The notes below the pieces were generated by a model. It did not search any database. It had not been told where the DNA came from and saw only the letters and a list, made by a program, of their open reading frames with translations. Position numbers and translations under genes: made by a program. From NCBI RefSeq assembly GCF_017742235.1, contig NZ_JAGHKQ010000006.1, positions 175,283-239,282 of the forward strand: a stretch of 64,000 bases of DNA, given 5' to 3'. The DNA is from Bacillus sp. 165. GTDB taxonomy: Bacteria > Bacillota > Bacilli > Bacillales > Bacillaceae_G. Of this stretch, positions 43,467 to 51,060 are shown in pieces (positions within the stretch are counted from its first letter, which is position 1; every line of letters starts with the position of its first letter).

Positions 43467-44029
43467 AGCTTCTCCTCCTTTTATAATCTACTTCATTGTC
43501 TTCATTGCATAGGACAAGTATGAGCTTGTCTTACAATACTAAACTAGAAAATAATGTTTTCATAGGCATAAAGCTCCTTTTTTCGTCATATATATATTGC
43601 GACCTAACTTGCTTGATATGTATAACCCCGAGTCAAAAAAGGATGCTTTACCATATACTTGAGACTTTCTTTTGGAAGAAAGTCTCTTTTTTTACTTCTC
43701 AGATTCGTTGCTACTAACACCAAACTGAGTGCTAAAAAATTCCTCTCTATACCTTCCATACATTAATTAATAATATAATTCTTCTATTAAACTAAGCAAT
43801 CTCCCATATCAACACACTGTTTATCTTTTAAAATAGCACCCTCTCCTTCCATATCTTTCTATTTATTATAATGTTAAATTCTAAAAATTCAAAATATTAT
43901 CTCTTATAAACTATAAATTTAATAAAAAATATGCAGTAAATAATATAAACTTTCTCTAACAGAGATTTTCAAGTTTAAGAAAAAAGGATTTTATATCTCA
44001 ATGTTTAAAATAATATTGTAGTACATAAT
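43467..44029. other. Gene-free AT-rich region between thiolase and hemoglobin
   Basis: About 560 bases without a supported gene. The first part holds a plus-strand terminator with no gene in front of it (43661-43693) and a GACAAG/CTTGTC hairpin near 43512; the rest is strongly AT-rich with poly-purine/pyrimidine runs. Confidence 0.5.
43661..43693 (+). terminator. Orphan intrinsic terminator
   Basis: GAGACTTTCTT / AAGAAAGTCTC, 11-bp perfect arms with TTGG loop, followed by T7. No plus-strand gene precedes it, so it may end a small RNA. Confidence 0.75.
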
Positions 44030-44059
44030 TTGTTTATGCTTGATTTATTTTGGCATAAT
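44030..44059 (+). promoter_or_regulatory. Likely promoter of the hemoglobin gene
   Basis: TTGTTT and CATAAT with 18-base spacing and a TGG just before the -10; 35 bases upstream of the start codon. Confidence 0.5.
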
Positions 44060-44093
44060 TAGCAAAGAATGAAAAAAAGGAGTGAATGTAAAT

Positions 44094-44447
44094 ATGGGAA
44101 CATTGTATGACAAACTCGGCGGAAAAGAAGCAGTCTCACAAGTTGTGGACAGCTTTTATAAAAAGGTGCTAGCCGATGACAGAATTAATCACTTTTTTGC
44201 AAATACAGATATGGAAGCTCAGCGCCGCCATCAAACTGCATTTATCTCCTATGCATTAGGAGGGCCGCAATATACAGGACGTTCAATGGAAAAAGCGCAT
44301 GAAGGCTTGAACTTACAAGAGGAACAGTGGGATGCAGTTGTAGAAAATTTAGTAACTTCTTTACAAGAGGCAAATGTAGGGGACGAAGATATTAACACAA
44401 TTGCAGAGCAACTGCTTCCATTGAAACCTCACATACTAGGAAAATAA
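44094..44447 (+). CDS. Truncated hemoglobin, group I
   Basis: A 117-residue trHb with the group I marks: MGTLYDKLGGKEAV start, HQTAFISYALGGPQYTGRSM and the proximal histidine in EKAHEGLNL. It probably binds oxygen or detoxifies nitric oxide. I choose the ATG at 44094, with AAAGGAG about 11 bases upstream; a GTG at 44082 overlaps the ribosome site. It is monocistronic with a strong terminator. Confidence 0.92.
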   Translation: MGTLYDKLGGKEAVSQVVDSFYKKVLADDRINHFFANTDMEAQRRHQTAFISYALGGPQYTGRSMEKAHEGLNLQEEQWDAVVENLVTSLQEANVGDEDINTIAEQLLPLKPHILGK

Positions 44448-44496
44448 TATAAAAAACGAGTGTACCTTATAAAAAGTCACTCGTTTTTTATATTAT
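44444..44496. terminator. Bidirectional terminator after the hemoglobin gene
   Basis: Perfect 19-bp arms (44444-44462 and 44478-44496) with a 15-base loop; it overlaps the ends of the hemoglobin gene and of the convergent TPR fragment. Confidence 0.85.
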
Positions 44497-44627
44497 CTTG
44501 ATCCTACCGCATCCATAAACAAATTAGAGATTTCCACAGCTTTTTCATATTGTTTCGTCTCAACATAATAGTCATATAATTGTCGCCCATATCTATTTAT
44601 AAAAGTGACGCGCTTGCTCGACTCCGG
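44493..44627 (-). pseudogene. C-terminal fragment of a TPR-type protein
   Basis: The frame reads RVTFINRYGRQLYDYYVETK and then QYEKAVEISNLFMDAVGSR, a typical tetratricopeptide-like helix pair ending at a stop next to the terminator. No start codon or upstream part exists, so this is the 3' end of a lost gene, possibly of the Rap/NprR-like peptide-sensing class. It is joined to the 5' part of the protease gene. Confidence 0.6.
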
Positions 44628-45630
44628 CTATAACATCTCCCAGGCTGCCAGACCCTTATGGACCTAATACACGATATACATACAAGTTTGCATCAGGAGC
44701 AACTCCTGTTACTGACAGGCCGTCAGAATTTTCTCCTTGTCCTGCAACAGTCCCTGAAACATGAGTGCCGTGGCTTGTATAAAATGGAACTCCATATTCA
44801 TTAAATTTAGGCTGTCCAGATTTTTCCCAGTCCTCATATGTCGTTTCCATCGGATCAGAATCATTATCAACAAAATCATATCCGCCTTTAAAAGCCTCTT
44901 TTAAATCTGGATGATTGTAATCAATACCCGTATCAATAACAGCTACTTTGACCCCTTTTTCGGTATATCCTTCCTTATGGAGCTTATCAATCCCGAGACA
45001 CGGTACACTTTCCATCATGTTGGGAGAGCCCTGTTCCGTAGCAGAGTCTGTCTTTGGAGACGGTTCAACAGTCACGGTCACGTTTTTATACAGGGCTTTT
45101 ACCACGGCTGATTGAAGAAGCTTCTCTACTTCGTTAGCAGGTAGTTTCATAGAAACGCCGTTGTATGCCGTTTTATAAACACGCGTGATGCTATGCTCGG
45201 ATTTTTTGCTTTTTTGAGAAGTTGGCAGAATCTTCTTTACATCATTTTGAAATGCGGTGTGCTCTTCCTCTATCTTCTTTTTCGCTTGCGCCTCTGTCAA
45301 TGACTTGCCTTTCCAAGCAGCATCAAGCACTGCAGCCTTTCCAGGTTTGGACTTAAACTCAACAATAACAGATATTTCTTTATCACTCTTTAAATCATTT
45401 TCTTCAAACCCTTGCAGTCCCTGGCGTTCATCTGCCACCTGCAGTTGAGTAAGTGCCTCTCGCTGTTCTTTTGTTAGAGAAGACAAAATTTGTTCAGCTG
45501 ATATACTTTTAGCGGCTGTGGCAGGTATGAACCCGCTTTGAAACGGTGGAAATAATATTCCCATAGAAACAACCGCTACGGCAGAACCTTTGACGACTTT
45601 CCCCAATACCCGATTCTTTGATGTTTTCAT
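44608..45630 (-). pseudogene. Truncated subtilisin-family protease (Vpr-like)
   Basis: The frame encodes 324 residues: signal peptide, inhibitor I9-type propeptide, and the first third of an S8 catalytic domain with the Asp motif VAVIDTGIDYNHPDL and the His motif SHGTHVSGTVAG. It stops in YVYRVLGP where intact Vpr-type proteins continue with Gly-Gly-Ser-Gly. After the stop the same frame goes on GSGSLGDVIAGVEQAR and then loses similarity at the TPR fragment. The catalytic Ser, PA domain and the rest are missing, so no active protease can form. Confidence 0.85.
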
Positions 45631-46043
45631 GTAATCCCTCTTTATTTTTTTGAAAATTTCGATAAAAAACTTCCTGTTAGTAGTGTATAAGAAAGATTAC
45701 ACCCCCTACAATTGGGAAAATTTCCAATAGAATATTAAAAAATGAAATCAAACTTGCATAAGATTGATCATTTTAATAATCAAATTCCTTTGCTATATTC
45801 CTATTTTCAAAAAAATAATACGAATATTTATAAGAAATAATAGTACGATAAACTTGGGAAAATAAGGTCTTTTTTTCAAAATTCAGATTATTATTAAATT
45901 TAATTGGGAAATTTAGCTTAATCTTATAAGTATAGCGATAAATAAATAGAGTTTAAAAAAGTAATAATTTTTTGCTTTGCACAGTAATTTTGTCCTATTT
46001 CCTTTATAATGGATTGATACGACATCAAGAGGAGAGACATCAA
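45631..46043. other. AT-rich intergenic region
   Basis: Upstream of the Vpr remnant and of the YczE-like gene. It has three GGGAAA-containing segments (near 45712, 45853 and 45904), one within a near-palindrome ATTGGGAAAATTTCCAAT. I see no gene; it probably holds two divergent promoters. Confidence 0.45.
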
Positions 46044-46661
46044 ATGAAAAGTAGCAGAATTTTCCTATTCATGATAGGAATTATCTTTATAACATTCGGC
46101 ATCAGTTTAACTATAAAAGCAAATGTAGGATTAGGAGCGTGGGATGCTTTAGCTGTTGGAGAATCGAACACATTCGGATTAACAGTCGGAACATGGATGA
46201 TTATTAATCAATCGATATTGCTGTTTATTAACGCCTATTTATTACGTGAAAAACCCCAATTTCTTGCGGCTATCACTTTTATACTTATCGGCGTGCTGGT
46301 CGATTTTTGGCTGCTTCAGGTGTTTGCTGATTGGAATCCGCAAGACATTGTACAGCGCTGGATGATCCTAATTGTAGGAATTATCATTATCGGCTTTGGA
46401 GTATCCCTTTATATACATGCAAAAATGCCTATGCTCAATCCTATCGATACATTTATGGTGGCATTAAAAGCAAGGTTCAATGTCAGCTTAATGACCGCTA
46501 AAACATTAGGCGAGCTTGCCGCTCTTATCTTTGCATTCCTATTGCATGGACCAATTAATCTTGGAACTTTAGTTATCACATTTACTATTGGACCTGTAAT
46601 CCAATTCTTCTCCAAAATGGTGGAACGAATGAAAAACAGAGCAAACGTAGCACCACAATAG
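46044..46661 (+). CDS. YczE/YyaS-type membrane protein
   Basis: A 205-residue protein with five to six membrane helices. FGISLTIKANVGLGAWDALA and the internal similar segment FGVSLYIHAKMPMLNPIDTF are the duplicated signature of the YczE/YyaS/YitT-like group. The function is not settled (YczE is needed for surfactin production in B. subtilis). GAGGAGAG lies before the ATG at 46044; a longer frame has no ribosome site. Confidence 0.82.
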   Translation: MKSSRIFLFMIGIIFITFGISLTIKANVGLGAWDALAVGESNTFGLTVGTWMIINQSILLFINAYLLREKPQFLAAITFILIGVLVDFWLLQVFADWNPQDIVQRWMILIVGIIIIGFGVSLYIHAKMPMLNPIDTFMVALKARFNVSLMTAKTLGELAALIFAFLLHGPINLGTLVITFTIGPVIQFFSKMVERMKNRANVAPQ

Positions 46662-46835
46662 TAAGTTACTGAGCGCAGCAACCTTTTTCTTTGGTGCGCT
46701 CAGTTTTATTTTCGTATAGCTCAATACTTTGCTGCACCACCTCATTTTTACAATTCACTGGCATACATTATAGCTCCATTTTCTCCTATGTCCTTCTCTC
46801 CACATGAAAATAAGCCAAAGGACATATCCCCTAGC

Positions 46836-47363
46836 TTATAAATTCAGCCCTCCATATACAAGTGCCCCAAATACCACAAACGCAGGGTGTATTTTTACTT
46901 TTTCCATTAATATGTAACTGATAATTCCCAAAAAGAGTAACTGTCCAATCCCGATTTGAAGATAGGTGTCTTGAAAGGACCGAAAAGCCATGATGCCAAG
47001 TAATACTGCAATTGTCGGCTTAACATACAAAGTCATTCGTTTGACTTGCATAGAGTGGCGATATTTATACAGAATTCCCATCAACGTCAGCATAAGGATA
47101 AGAGATGGTGCAACTGTTGCGAATACTGCCAAAAAGGAACCAAATACACCACCTTCATGGAAACCGATATAGCCAGCCATTTTTGTGGCAATCGGGCCCG
47201 GTAGCGAGTTTCCCATGGCAAGCGCCTCGTTGAATTCTTGGTTAGTAAGCCAGCCTCGCCCCACTACTTCTTTTTGAATTAACGGAATGGTCGAGGGCCC
47301 ACCACCATATCCTAAAATATTAGCAACAAAAAACGCCCAAAATATATTCCAATATATCATCAC
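46836..47363 (-). CDS. CHR-family anion transporter, second half-size subunit
   Basis: A 175-residue short-chain CHR (ChrA) protein with NILGYGGGPSTIPLIQKEVV and the AMGNSLPGPIATKMAGYIGF signature. It overlaps the preceding subunit gene by four bases (ATGA), so the two form a heteromeric transporter like YwrA/YwrB of B. subtilis. Such pairs export chromate in some species; here the operon is headed by a ferredoxin gene under the TTTGGTATACCAAA operator, so another anion seems likely. Confidence 0.88.
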   Translation of the reverse strand: MMIYWNIFWAFFVANILGYGGGPSTIPLIQKEVVGRGWLTNQEFNEALAMGNSLPGPIATKMAGYIGFHEGGVFGSFLAVFATVAPSLILMLTLMGILYKYRHSMQVKRMTLYVKPTIAVLLGIMAFRSFQDTYLQIGIGQLLFLGIISYILMEKVKIHPAFVVFGALVYGGLNL

Positions 47364-47932
47364 GCTGATAGTCCTTTCACTTTCTTCTTTCCATCTCCCG
47401 CCTTGGCGGGCTTTGTTAGTGCAAATAGTAGAAGCGCTCCAATCACAAAACCAGGATGTACATGAAAATATTCAATTACAACAATGCCTAAAATAAGGTG
47501 AACAATTGTAACTGGCCATTTCAATCCTTTAACAGAGCTTTGCACAAATTGCCATGTGAGCACACCAAGCATTACTCCAACAACAGGGACGATCGCTTTC
47601 GTCATGCCCTGCACCCATTTTAAATCTTTAAATGTAATTAAAGTAGTGAGTAAGATGACCATTAAAATAATCGTAGGCAACGTTGTAGCCACGACAGCAT
47701 TTATCATCCCAATCATGCCGCCCACTCGGTAGCCGATATAGCCGGCCATTTTTGTATTAATCGGACCTGGCAATGTATTTCCAATAGCGAGTACATCACC
47801 AAATTCTTCGTCATTCATCCACTTAAATCGCTCAACCACTTCTTTATGTACTAAAGGAATGGTTGAGGGTCCGCCCCCGTATCCGAGCATACTGCTACGA
47901 AAAAAGGCGATAAAGATATTAAATTGTTTCAT
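47360..47932 (-). CDS. CHR-family anion transporter, first half-size subunit
   Basis: A 190-residue short-chain CHR protein with SMLGYGGGPSTIPLVHKEVV and AIGNTLPGPINTKMAGYIGY, about five to six helices and a Lys-rich tail. It is the partner of the overlapping downstream gene. It lies 23 bases after the Cys-rich mini-protein gene in the ferredoxin operon. Confidence 0.88.
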   Translation of the reverse strand: MKQFNIFIAFFRSSMLGYGGGPSTIPLVHKEVVERFKWMNDEEFGDVLAIGNTLPGPINTKMAGYIGYRVGGMIGMINAVVATTLPTIILMVILLTTLITFKDLKWVQGMTKAIVPVVGVMLGVLTWQFVQSSVKGLKWPVTIVHLILGIVVIEYFHVHPGFVIGALLLFALTKPAKAGDGKKKVKGLSA

Positions 47933-47955
47933 ATAATCATTCCTTTAGTTTTCTG

Positions 47956-48156
47956 TTAGTTTGCCACAAGGCAAGTACATTTTACACAATTGCCGCAAGA
48001 TTTTTTCTTTCTTGGGGCAGGCTTATGAGCAAAGTACATACGTACCGCAGCAGCCTCATTGCAAAATGAACATGTTACACCTGTTGGAGCCTTGCGAATA
48101 TGAGGTAATTCTAATACCTTTAAACCGTCCTTCATATGTTTATCGCATACCCACAT
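47956..48156 (-). CDS. 66-residue Cys-rich protein
   Basis: Seven cysteines: MWVCDKH, CSFC, CGNC and KCTC, with a basic linker (HKPAPRKKKS). The CxxH...CxxC part suggests a zinc knuckle and the CGNCVKCTC end may bind iron-sulfur or zinc. The start at 48156 follows AGGGGTG. It is encoded between ferredoxin 1 and the CHR genes in the same operon, so it is probably part of the same process. I do not recognise a family. Confidence 0.75.
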   Translation of the reverse strand: MWVCDKHMKDGLKVLELPHIRKAPTGVTCSFCNEAAAVRMYFAHKPAPRKKKSCGNCVKCTCLVAN

Positions 48157-48183
48157 ACACTTCACCCCTATTTAGAATATTGG

Positions 48184-48528
48184 TTACTGCGCGGTAATCA
48201 CTTTCTTTTTCGGATGATCAAGCTTTCTCTTTTTCACTTCTGTTGTGACTTTTTCATCCCAGGAAATGGTAACATCATCCTCTACCACAAATGTTTGACA
48301 GCCTAAACGATATCCTTTGTTTAACCACTCATCGCCAAGCTTTCGGCGTTCCTGTACTTTAACCTTATCTACAGTACCTTCTTCAATTTTACAAACGCAT
48401 GATCCGCAAACGCCCCCTCCGCAGCGGTTCGGAAGTTCTCCGTCATAGCGAAGAGACATACGTAAAATATTTGAGTTCTCCGGTACTTCTAACACTTTTC
48501 CACTGGTAGCAAAATTGAGTTTCGGCAT
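48184..48528 (-). CDS. [2Fe-2S] ferredoxin 1
   Basis: A 114-residue plant-type ferredoxin with cluster ligands in RCGGGVCGSCVC and the distal YRLGCQT. The C-terminal tail (VTTEVKKRKLDHPKKK) is basic. It heads the operon ferredoxin - Cys-rich protein - CHR pair, and the operator core at 48557-48562 sits about 30 bases before its start. Probably an electron donor for an oxygenase; the diiron oxidase candidate of the same regulon is the obvious client. Confidence 0.9.
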   Translation of the reverse strand: MPKLNFATSGKVLEVPENSNILRMSLRYDGELPNRCGGGVCGSCVCKIEEGTVDKVKVQERRKLGDEWLNKGYRLGCQTFVVEDDVTISWDEKVTTEVKKRKLDHPKKKVITAQ

Positions 48529-48555
48529 ATATTAAATCCTCCTCTGAACTTCTTT

Positions 48556-48570
48556 GGTATACAATATACC
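48556..48570. promoter_or_regulatory. Operator site 1 (GTATAC family), ferredoxin 1 operon
   Basis: GGTATACAATATACC; the left part is TTTGGTATACAA. It lies close to the expected transcription start of the ferredoxin 1 operon. A CodY-like 13/15 match (48579-48593) lies beside it. Confidence 0.7.
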
Positions 48571-48641
48571 ATATTTTAAATTTTCTGACAATATATTTTT
48601 ATAGAAAATAGATTGATTTTGCTTAATTTATATTACTCTAT

Positions 48642-48669
48642 TTGTTTTTTCATACCTGCCTTGTATAAT
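48642..48669 (+). promoter_or_regulatory. Promoter of the DUF108 dehydrogenase gene
   Basis: TTGTTT and TATAAT with 16-base spacing, immediately followed by operator site 2. Confidence 0.65.
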
Positions 48670-48670
48670 T

Positions 48671-48685
48671 TTATGTATACCAAAT
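48671..48685. promoter_or_regulatory. Operator site 2, DUF108 dehydrogenase gene
   Basis: TTATGTATACCAAAT, with a perfect right half (GTATACCAAA). It starts one base after the -10 box, covering the transcription start. Confidence 0.7.
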
Positions 48686-48723
48686 ATATTTTACTATTCA
48701 AAAAATAAAGAGAGGTGCTACAT

Positions 48724-49524
48724 ATGCTCAAAGTTGGATTAATTGGATACGGAGCTATCGGAAAAGATGTCGCAAAGTATATACAAGAAGGAAAAGCCGG
48801 AGATGTTACACTAGAAGCTATTCTCGTCCGCGACAAAAATAAGCATGAACACCTTGCCTCTGGTTTCTTTTATGAACATGAAGACACATTTTTTGGATTA
48901 GGGTTAGATATTATCATTGAAGCCGCAGGCCATGAAGCTGTATATGCATACGGAAAAGCAGCCCTTTCTTCCGGAAGTGATTTTATCATCGTTTCTGTAG
49001 GTGCTCTTGCAGATGATTCACTACTACACGAACTAGAAGCTGCAGCAAAGATTTATAATAAAAAACTCATCATTCCTTCGGCTGCCATTGCCGGCTTAGA
49101 TCGCGTCGCTGCCTCAATGTTCAATGAGGTGGATGAAGTGAGGCTTGTGACAAGAAAACCTCCGAGTGCCTGGCGCGGCACAATTGCTGAAGAACAAGTA
49201 GATTTAGATACATTGACAGAACCTTTTTGCATTTATGACGGTATCGCTAGAGAATCCTCAAAGCTCTTTCCGGAAAGTTCAAATGTTTCTGCTGCTTTAA
49301 GCTTAGCTGGTATCGGATTCGAAAGAACACAAGTGCAGGTATACGTAGATCCTGATATAACGCACAATACACATCACATTATTGTGAAGGGATATTTCGG
49401 AGAAGTAGAAGTAAAAGTGCAAAATACCCCATCTGCAGACAATCCAAAGTCTGGATACATTGTGGCGATGAGCATTTGCAAAATCTTAAAAAGTGTAACT
49501 TCTCCGATTGTAGTTGGAGTGTGA
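48724..49524 (+). CDS. Aspartate dehydrogenase-like oxidoreductase (DUF108)
   Basis: A 266-residue enzyme with an N-terminal Rossmann domain (LKVGLIGYGAIGKDVAKYI) and the DUF108 catalytic region (LIIPSAAIAGLDRVAA, TRKPPSAWRG, FPESSNVSAALSLAGIGFER), ending in NPKSGYIVAMSICKIL. Family members oxidise L-aspartate to iminoaspartate with NAD(P). Here the gene is divergent from the ferredoxin 1 operon and carries an operator site, so it may act on a related amino acid in the catabolic pathway. The start at 48724 has GAGAGGTG upstream. Confidence 0.88.
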   Translation: MLKVGLIGYGAIGKDVAKYIQEGKAGDVTLEAILVRDKNKHEHLASGFFYEHEDTFFGLGLDIIIEAAGHEAVYAYGKAALSSGSDFIIVSVGALADDSLLHELEAAAKIYNKKLIIPSAAIAGLDRVAASMFNEVDEVRLVTRKPPSAWRGTIAEEQVDLDTLTEPFCIYDGIARESSKLFPESSNVSAALSLAGIGFERTQVQVYVDPDITHNTHHIIVKGYFGEVEVKVQNTPSADNPKSGYIVAMSICKILKSVTSPIVVGV

Positions 49525-49642
49525 GAATAGTTTTTTCTATTTAAGAAGGCTGATCTTATGATCAGACTAACAGTCAATAGGAAGCTCATACGTCCTTCCT
49601 TTATTTGAACCTGAATGTTTTAGATTCATAGAATTGAGAATA
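49525..49642. other. Short intergenic stretch
   Basis: Between the dehydrogenase gene and the NERD remnant; TGATCTTATGATCA forms a small palindrome near 49551 that may terminate transcription weakly. Nothing else seen. Confidence 0.35.
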
Positions 49643-49886
49643 TTAGTGGCAATAGACCTGGAAGAAATGAAGTGAATCGGACAAGCGAAGATCATGAAAA
49701 ATGAGGTATCTTTTTTCTGGAAGAAAACTTAAATGATAGTCAAGTGACTGCTCGCCTCGATAACCGGCCCTGCTTTTTGCAAGCTCTTCCTCAATAAGAG
49801 GGCGTTTGGGGTGAGATGGCGGCAGTCTTCTCAGCAACGCTTCTAACTTTTGAATCTTCAACGGTTTTTTCGCTCTTTTTTATCAT
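49643..49886 (-). pseudogene. NERD-domain protein remnant
   Basis: The 72-residue frame (KLEALLRRLPPSHPKRPLIE, then GYRGEQSLDYHLSFLPEKRY, FHDLRL, HFFQ) is the N-terminal part of a Bacillus NERD nuclease-related protein, then stops at HFFQVYCH where intact proteins continue into the catalytic core. An ATG with GAGGAG at 49884-49886 is in another frame, suggesting a frameshift in the nearby A-run as well. Confidence 0.75.
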
Positions 49887-50021
49887 TTTACCAACTCCTC
49901 ATTCTTAATGAAGTGGATATTCTGTAAAAAGCAGCTCATTCCTGCTTAGAGAACTAAAATTAAGAAGTTACATACGCGAATTTCATTTATTCCAGAAGTA
50001 GTTACACTACTTTTTAGAGAT

Positions 50022-50185
50022 TTGCATTACTTCTCACGGTTTTTGCACCGTTCTCGTACTATTTGCACCACTTCCCACACTATTTGCACCGTTTTCGTGA
50101 TATTTGCACTATTCTCGTACTATTTGCATCACTTCTCGCGATATTTGCACCGTTCTCGTACTATTTGCACCACTTCCCACAGTTT
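50022..50185. repeat. Array of eight 20/21-bp repeats
   Basis: The motif TTGCA(C/T)(C/T) recurs with starts at 50022, 50043, 50063, 50084, 50104, 50124, 50145 and 50165, spacings 21,20,21,20,20,21,20. Consensus unit is close to TCTCGTACTATTTGCACCR; two unit types alternate in the centre (TCTCGTACTATTTGCACC and TTCCCACACTATTTGCACC). It lies between the NERD remnant and the gntR terminator and encodes nothing convincing. Confidence 0.85.
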
Positions 50186-50200
50186 TAACTCGTTACAGTT

Positions 50201-50236
50201 AAACAAGCTGTGGATTATTATCCCCAGCTTGTTTTT
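50201..50236 (-). terminator. Terminator of gntR
   Basis: AAACAAGCTG / CAGCTTGTTT stem with a partly paired loop; it overlaps the gntR stop codon. Confidence 0.75.
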
Positions 50237-50912
50237 ATTTTGTCTTCTCTTTTCGCTTTTCTATGTAGTTCATGTATGCACGTCTGGAATTTTCGATATG
50301 TATTCGTGTTAAGTACTCTGCCATTTCTATTTCTTTGTTACGCACAGCCTTCATAATTTCAATATGCTCACGCAATGATTCCTTCCGTCGTCCCGGAGTT
50401 TCATAGCCCATATTAGCAGACATATGAATATAGTCCGTTAAGCCGGATAAAATTTCAAACAACTTAGGACTTTTGGCCGCTTTATATAATAAAAGGTTCA
50501 TTTCAATATGCTCATTTTCAAAGTCATCGTCAGAGTTTCCTTCAATATGAAGAAGCTCTTCAATTTTTTGATCGAATTCTTGTTGAATTTCGTCTGTCAT
50601 TCTTTGAGCAGCCAGCTTTGCTGCCAGCACCTCTAAAGAAGATAAAATCGTAAATACTTCCATAATGTCTTGATCAGAAATATTAGAAACGATAACACCT
50701 TTTCGGGGAACCGTTTTCACAAACCCTTGCGATTCCAAACGGAACAATGCTTCACGGATCGGTGTACGGCTAATATTCAATTTGACAGCGAGCTCACGCT
50801 CAATCAAACGATCCCCTGGCTTATAATGCCCTTCTAAAATCATTTCTTTTAAATATCTGTACGCATGTTCACGAACAGACAGCAAATTTGTTTCTGTCCA
50901 TTCCATATCCAT
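50235..50912 (-). CDS. GntR family regulator, FadR/FCD subfamily
   Basis: A 225-residue regulator: winged HTH (KPGDRLIERELAVKLNISRT, REALFRLESQGFV) and an all-helical FCD ligand domain with likely metal/ligand residues (ENEHIEMNLLLYKAAKSP, LREHIEIMKAV). FCD regulators bind carboxylic acids and recognise palindromes of the TNGTATACNA type, exactly the sequence that recurs around this locus. It is the last gene of the diiron oxidase operon, so it would control its own synthesis. The ATG at 50912 has AGGTGA upstream. Confidence 0.9.
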   Translation of the reverse strand: MDMEWTETNLLSVREHAYRYLKEMILEGHYKPGDRLIERELAVKLNISRTPIREALFRLESQGFVKTVPRKGVIVSNISDQDIMEVFTILSSLEVLAAKLAAQRMTDEIQQEFDQKIEELLHIEGNSDDDFENEHIEMNLLLYKAAKSPKLFEILSGLTDYIHMSANMGYETPGRRKESLREHIEIMKAVRNKEIEMAEYLTRIHIENSRRAYMNYIEKRKEKTK

Positions 50913-51060
50913 CTCTATCACCTGCTTCTCATATCTTGCCTATTGTTTAAAAGTGTAACAAAATTCCGTAAAAAGTAAATCTATTTCTTTCTATTATAAT
51001 AAGTTTTTATTAGGAGTACAAAAGGCGGTATAGGTTCCACTCCTAACCGCCCAAATAGTA

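Noticed and set aside
43496..43717. 73-residue plus-strand open frame
   Set aside because: No ribosome site, poor composition and it runs through a strong terminator; a small RNA is a better explanation.
46836..47932. Single ChrA gene split by a frameshift
   Set aside because: The two half-size genes each have their own start, overlap by ATGA and match the known paired short-chain CHR arrangement.
50022..50185. CRISPR array
   Set aside because: Period is only 20-21 bp with no unique spacers between repeats, units are degenerate, and no cas gene is in the window.
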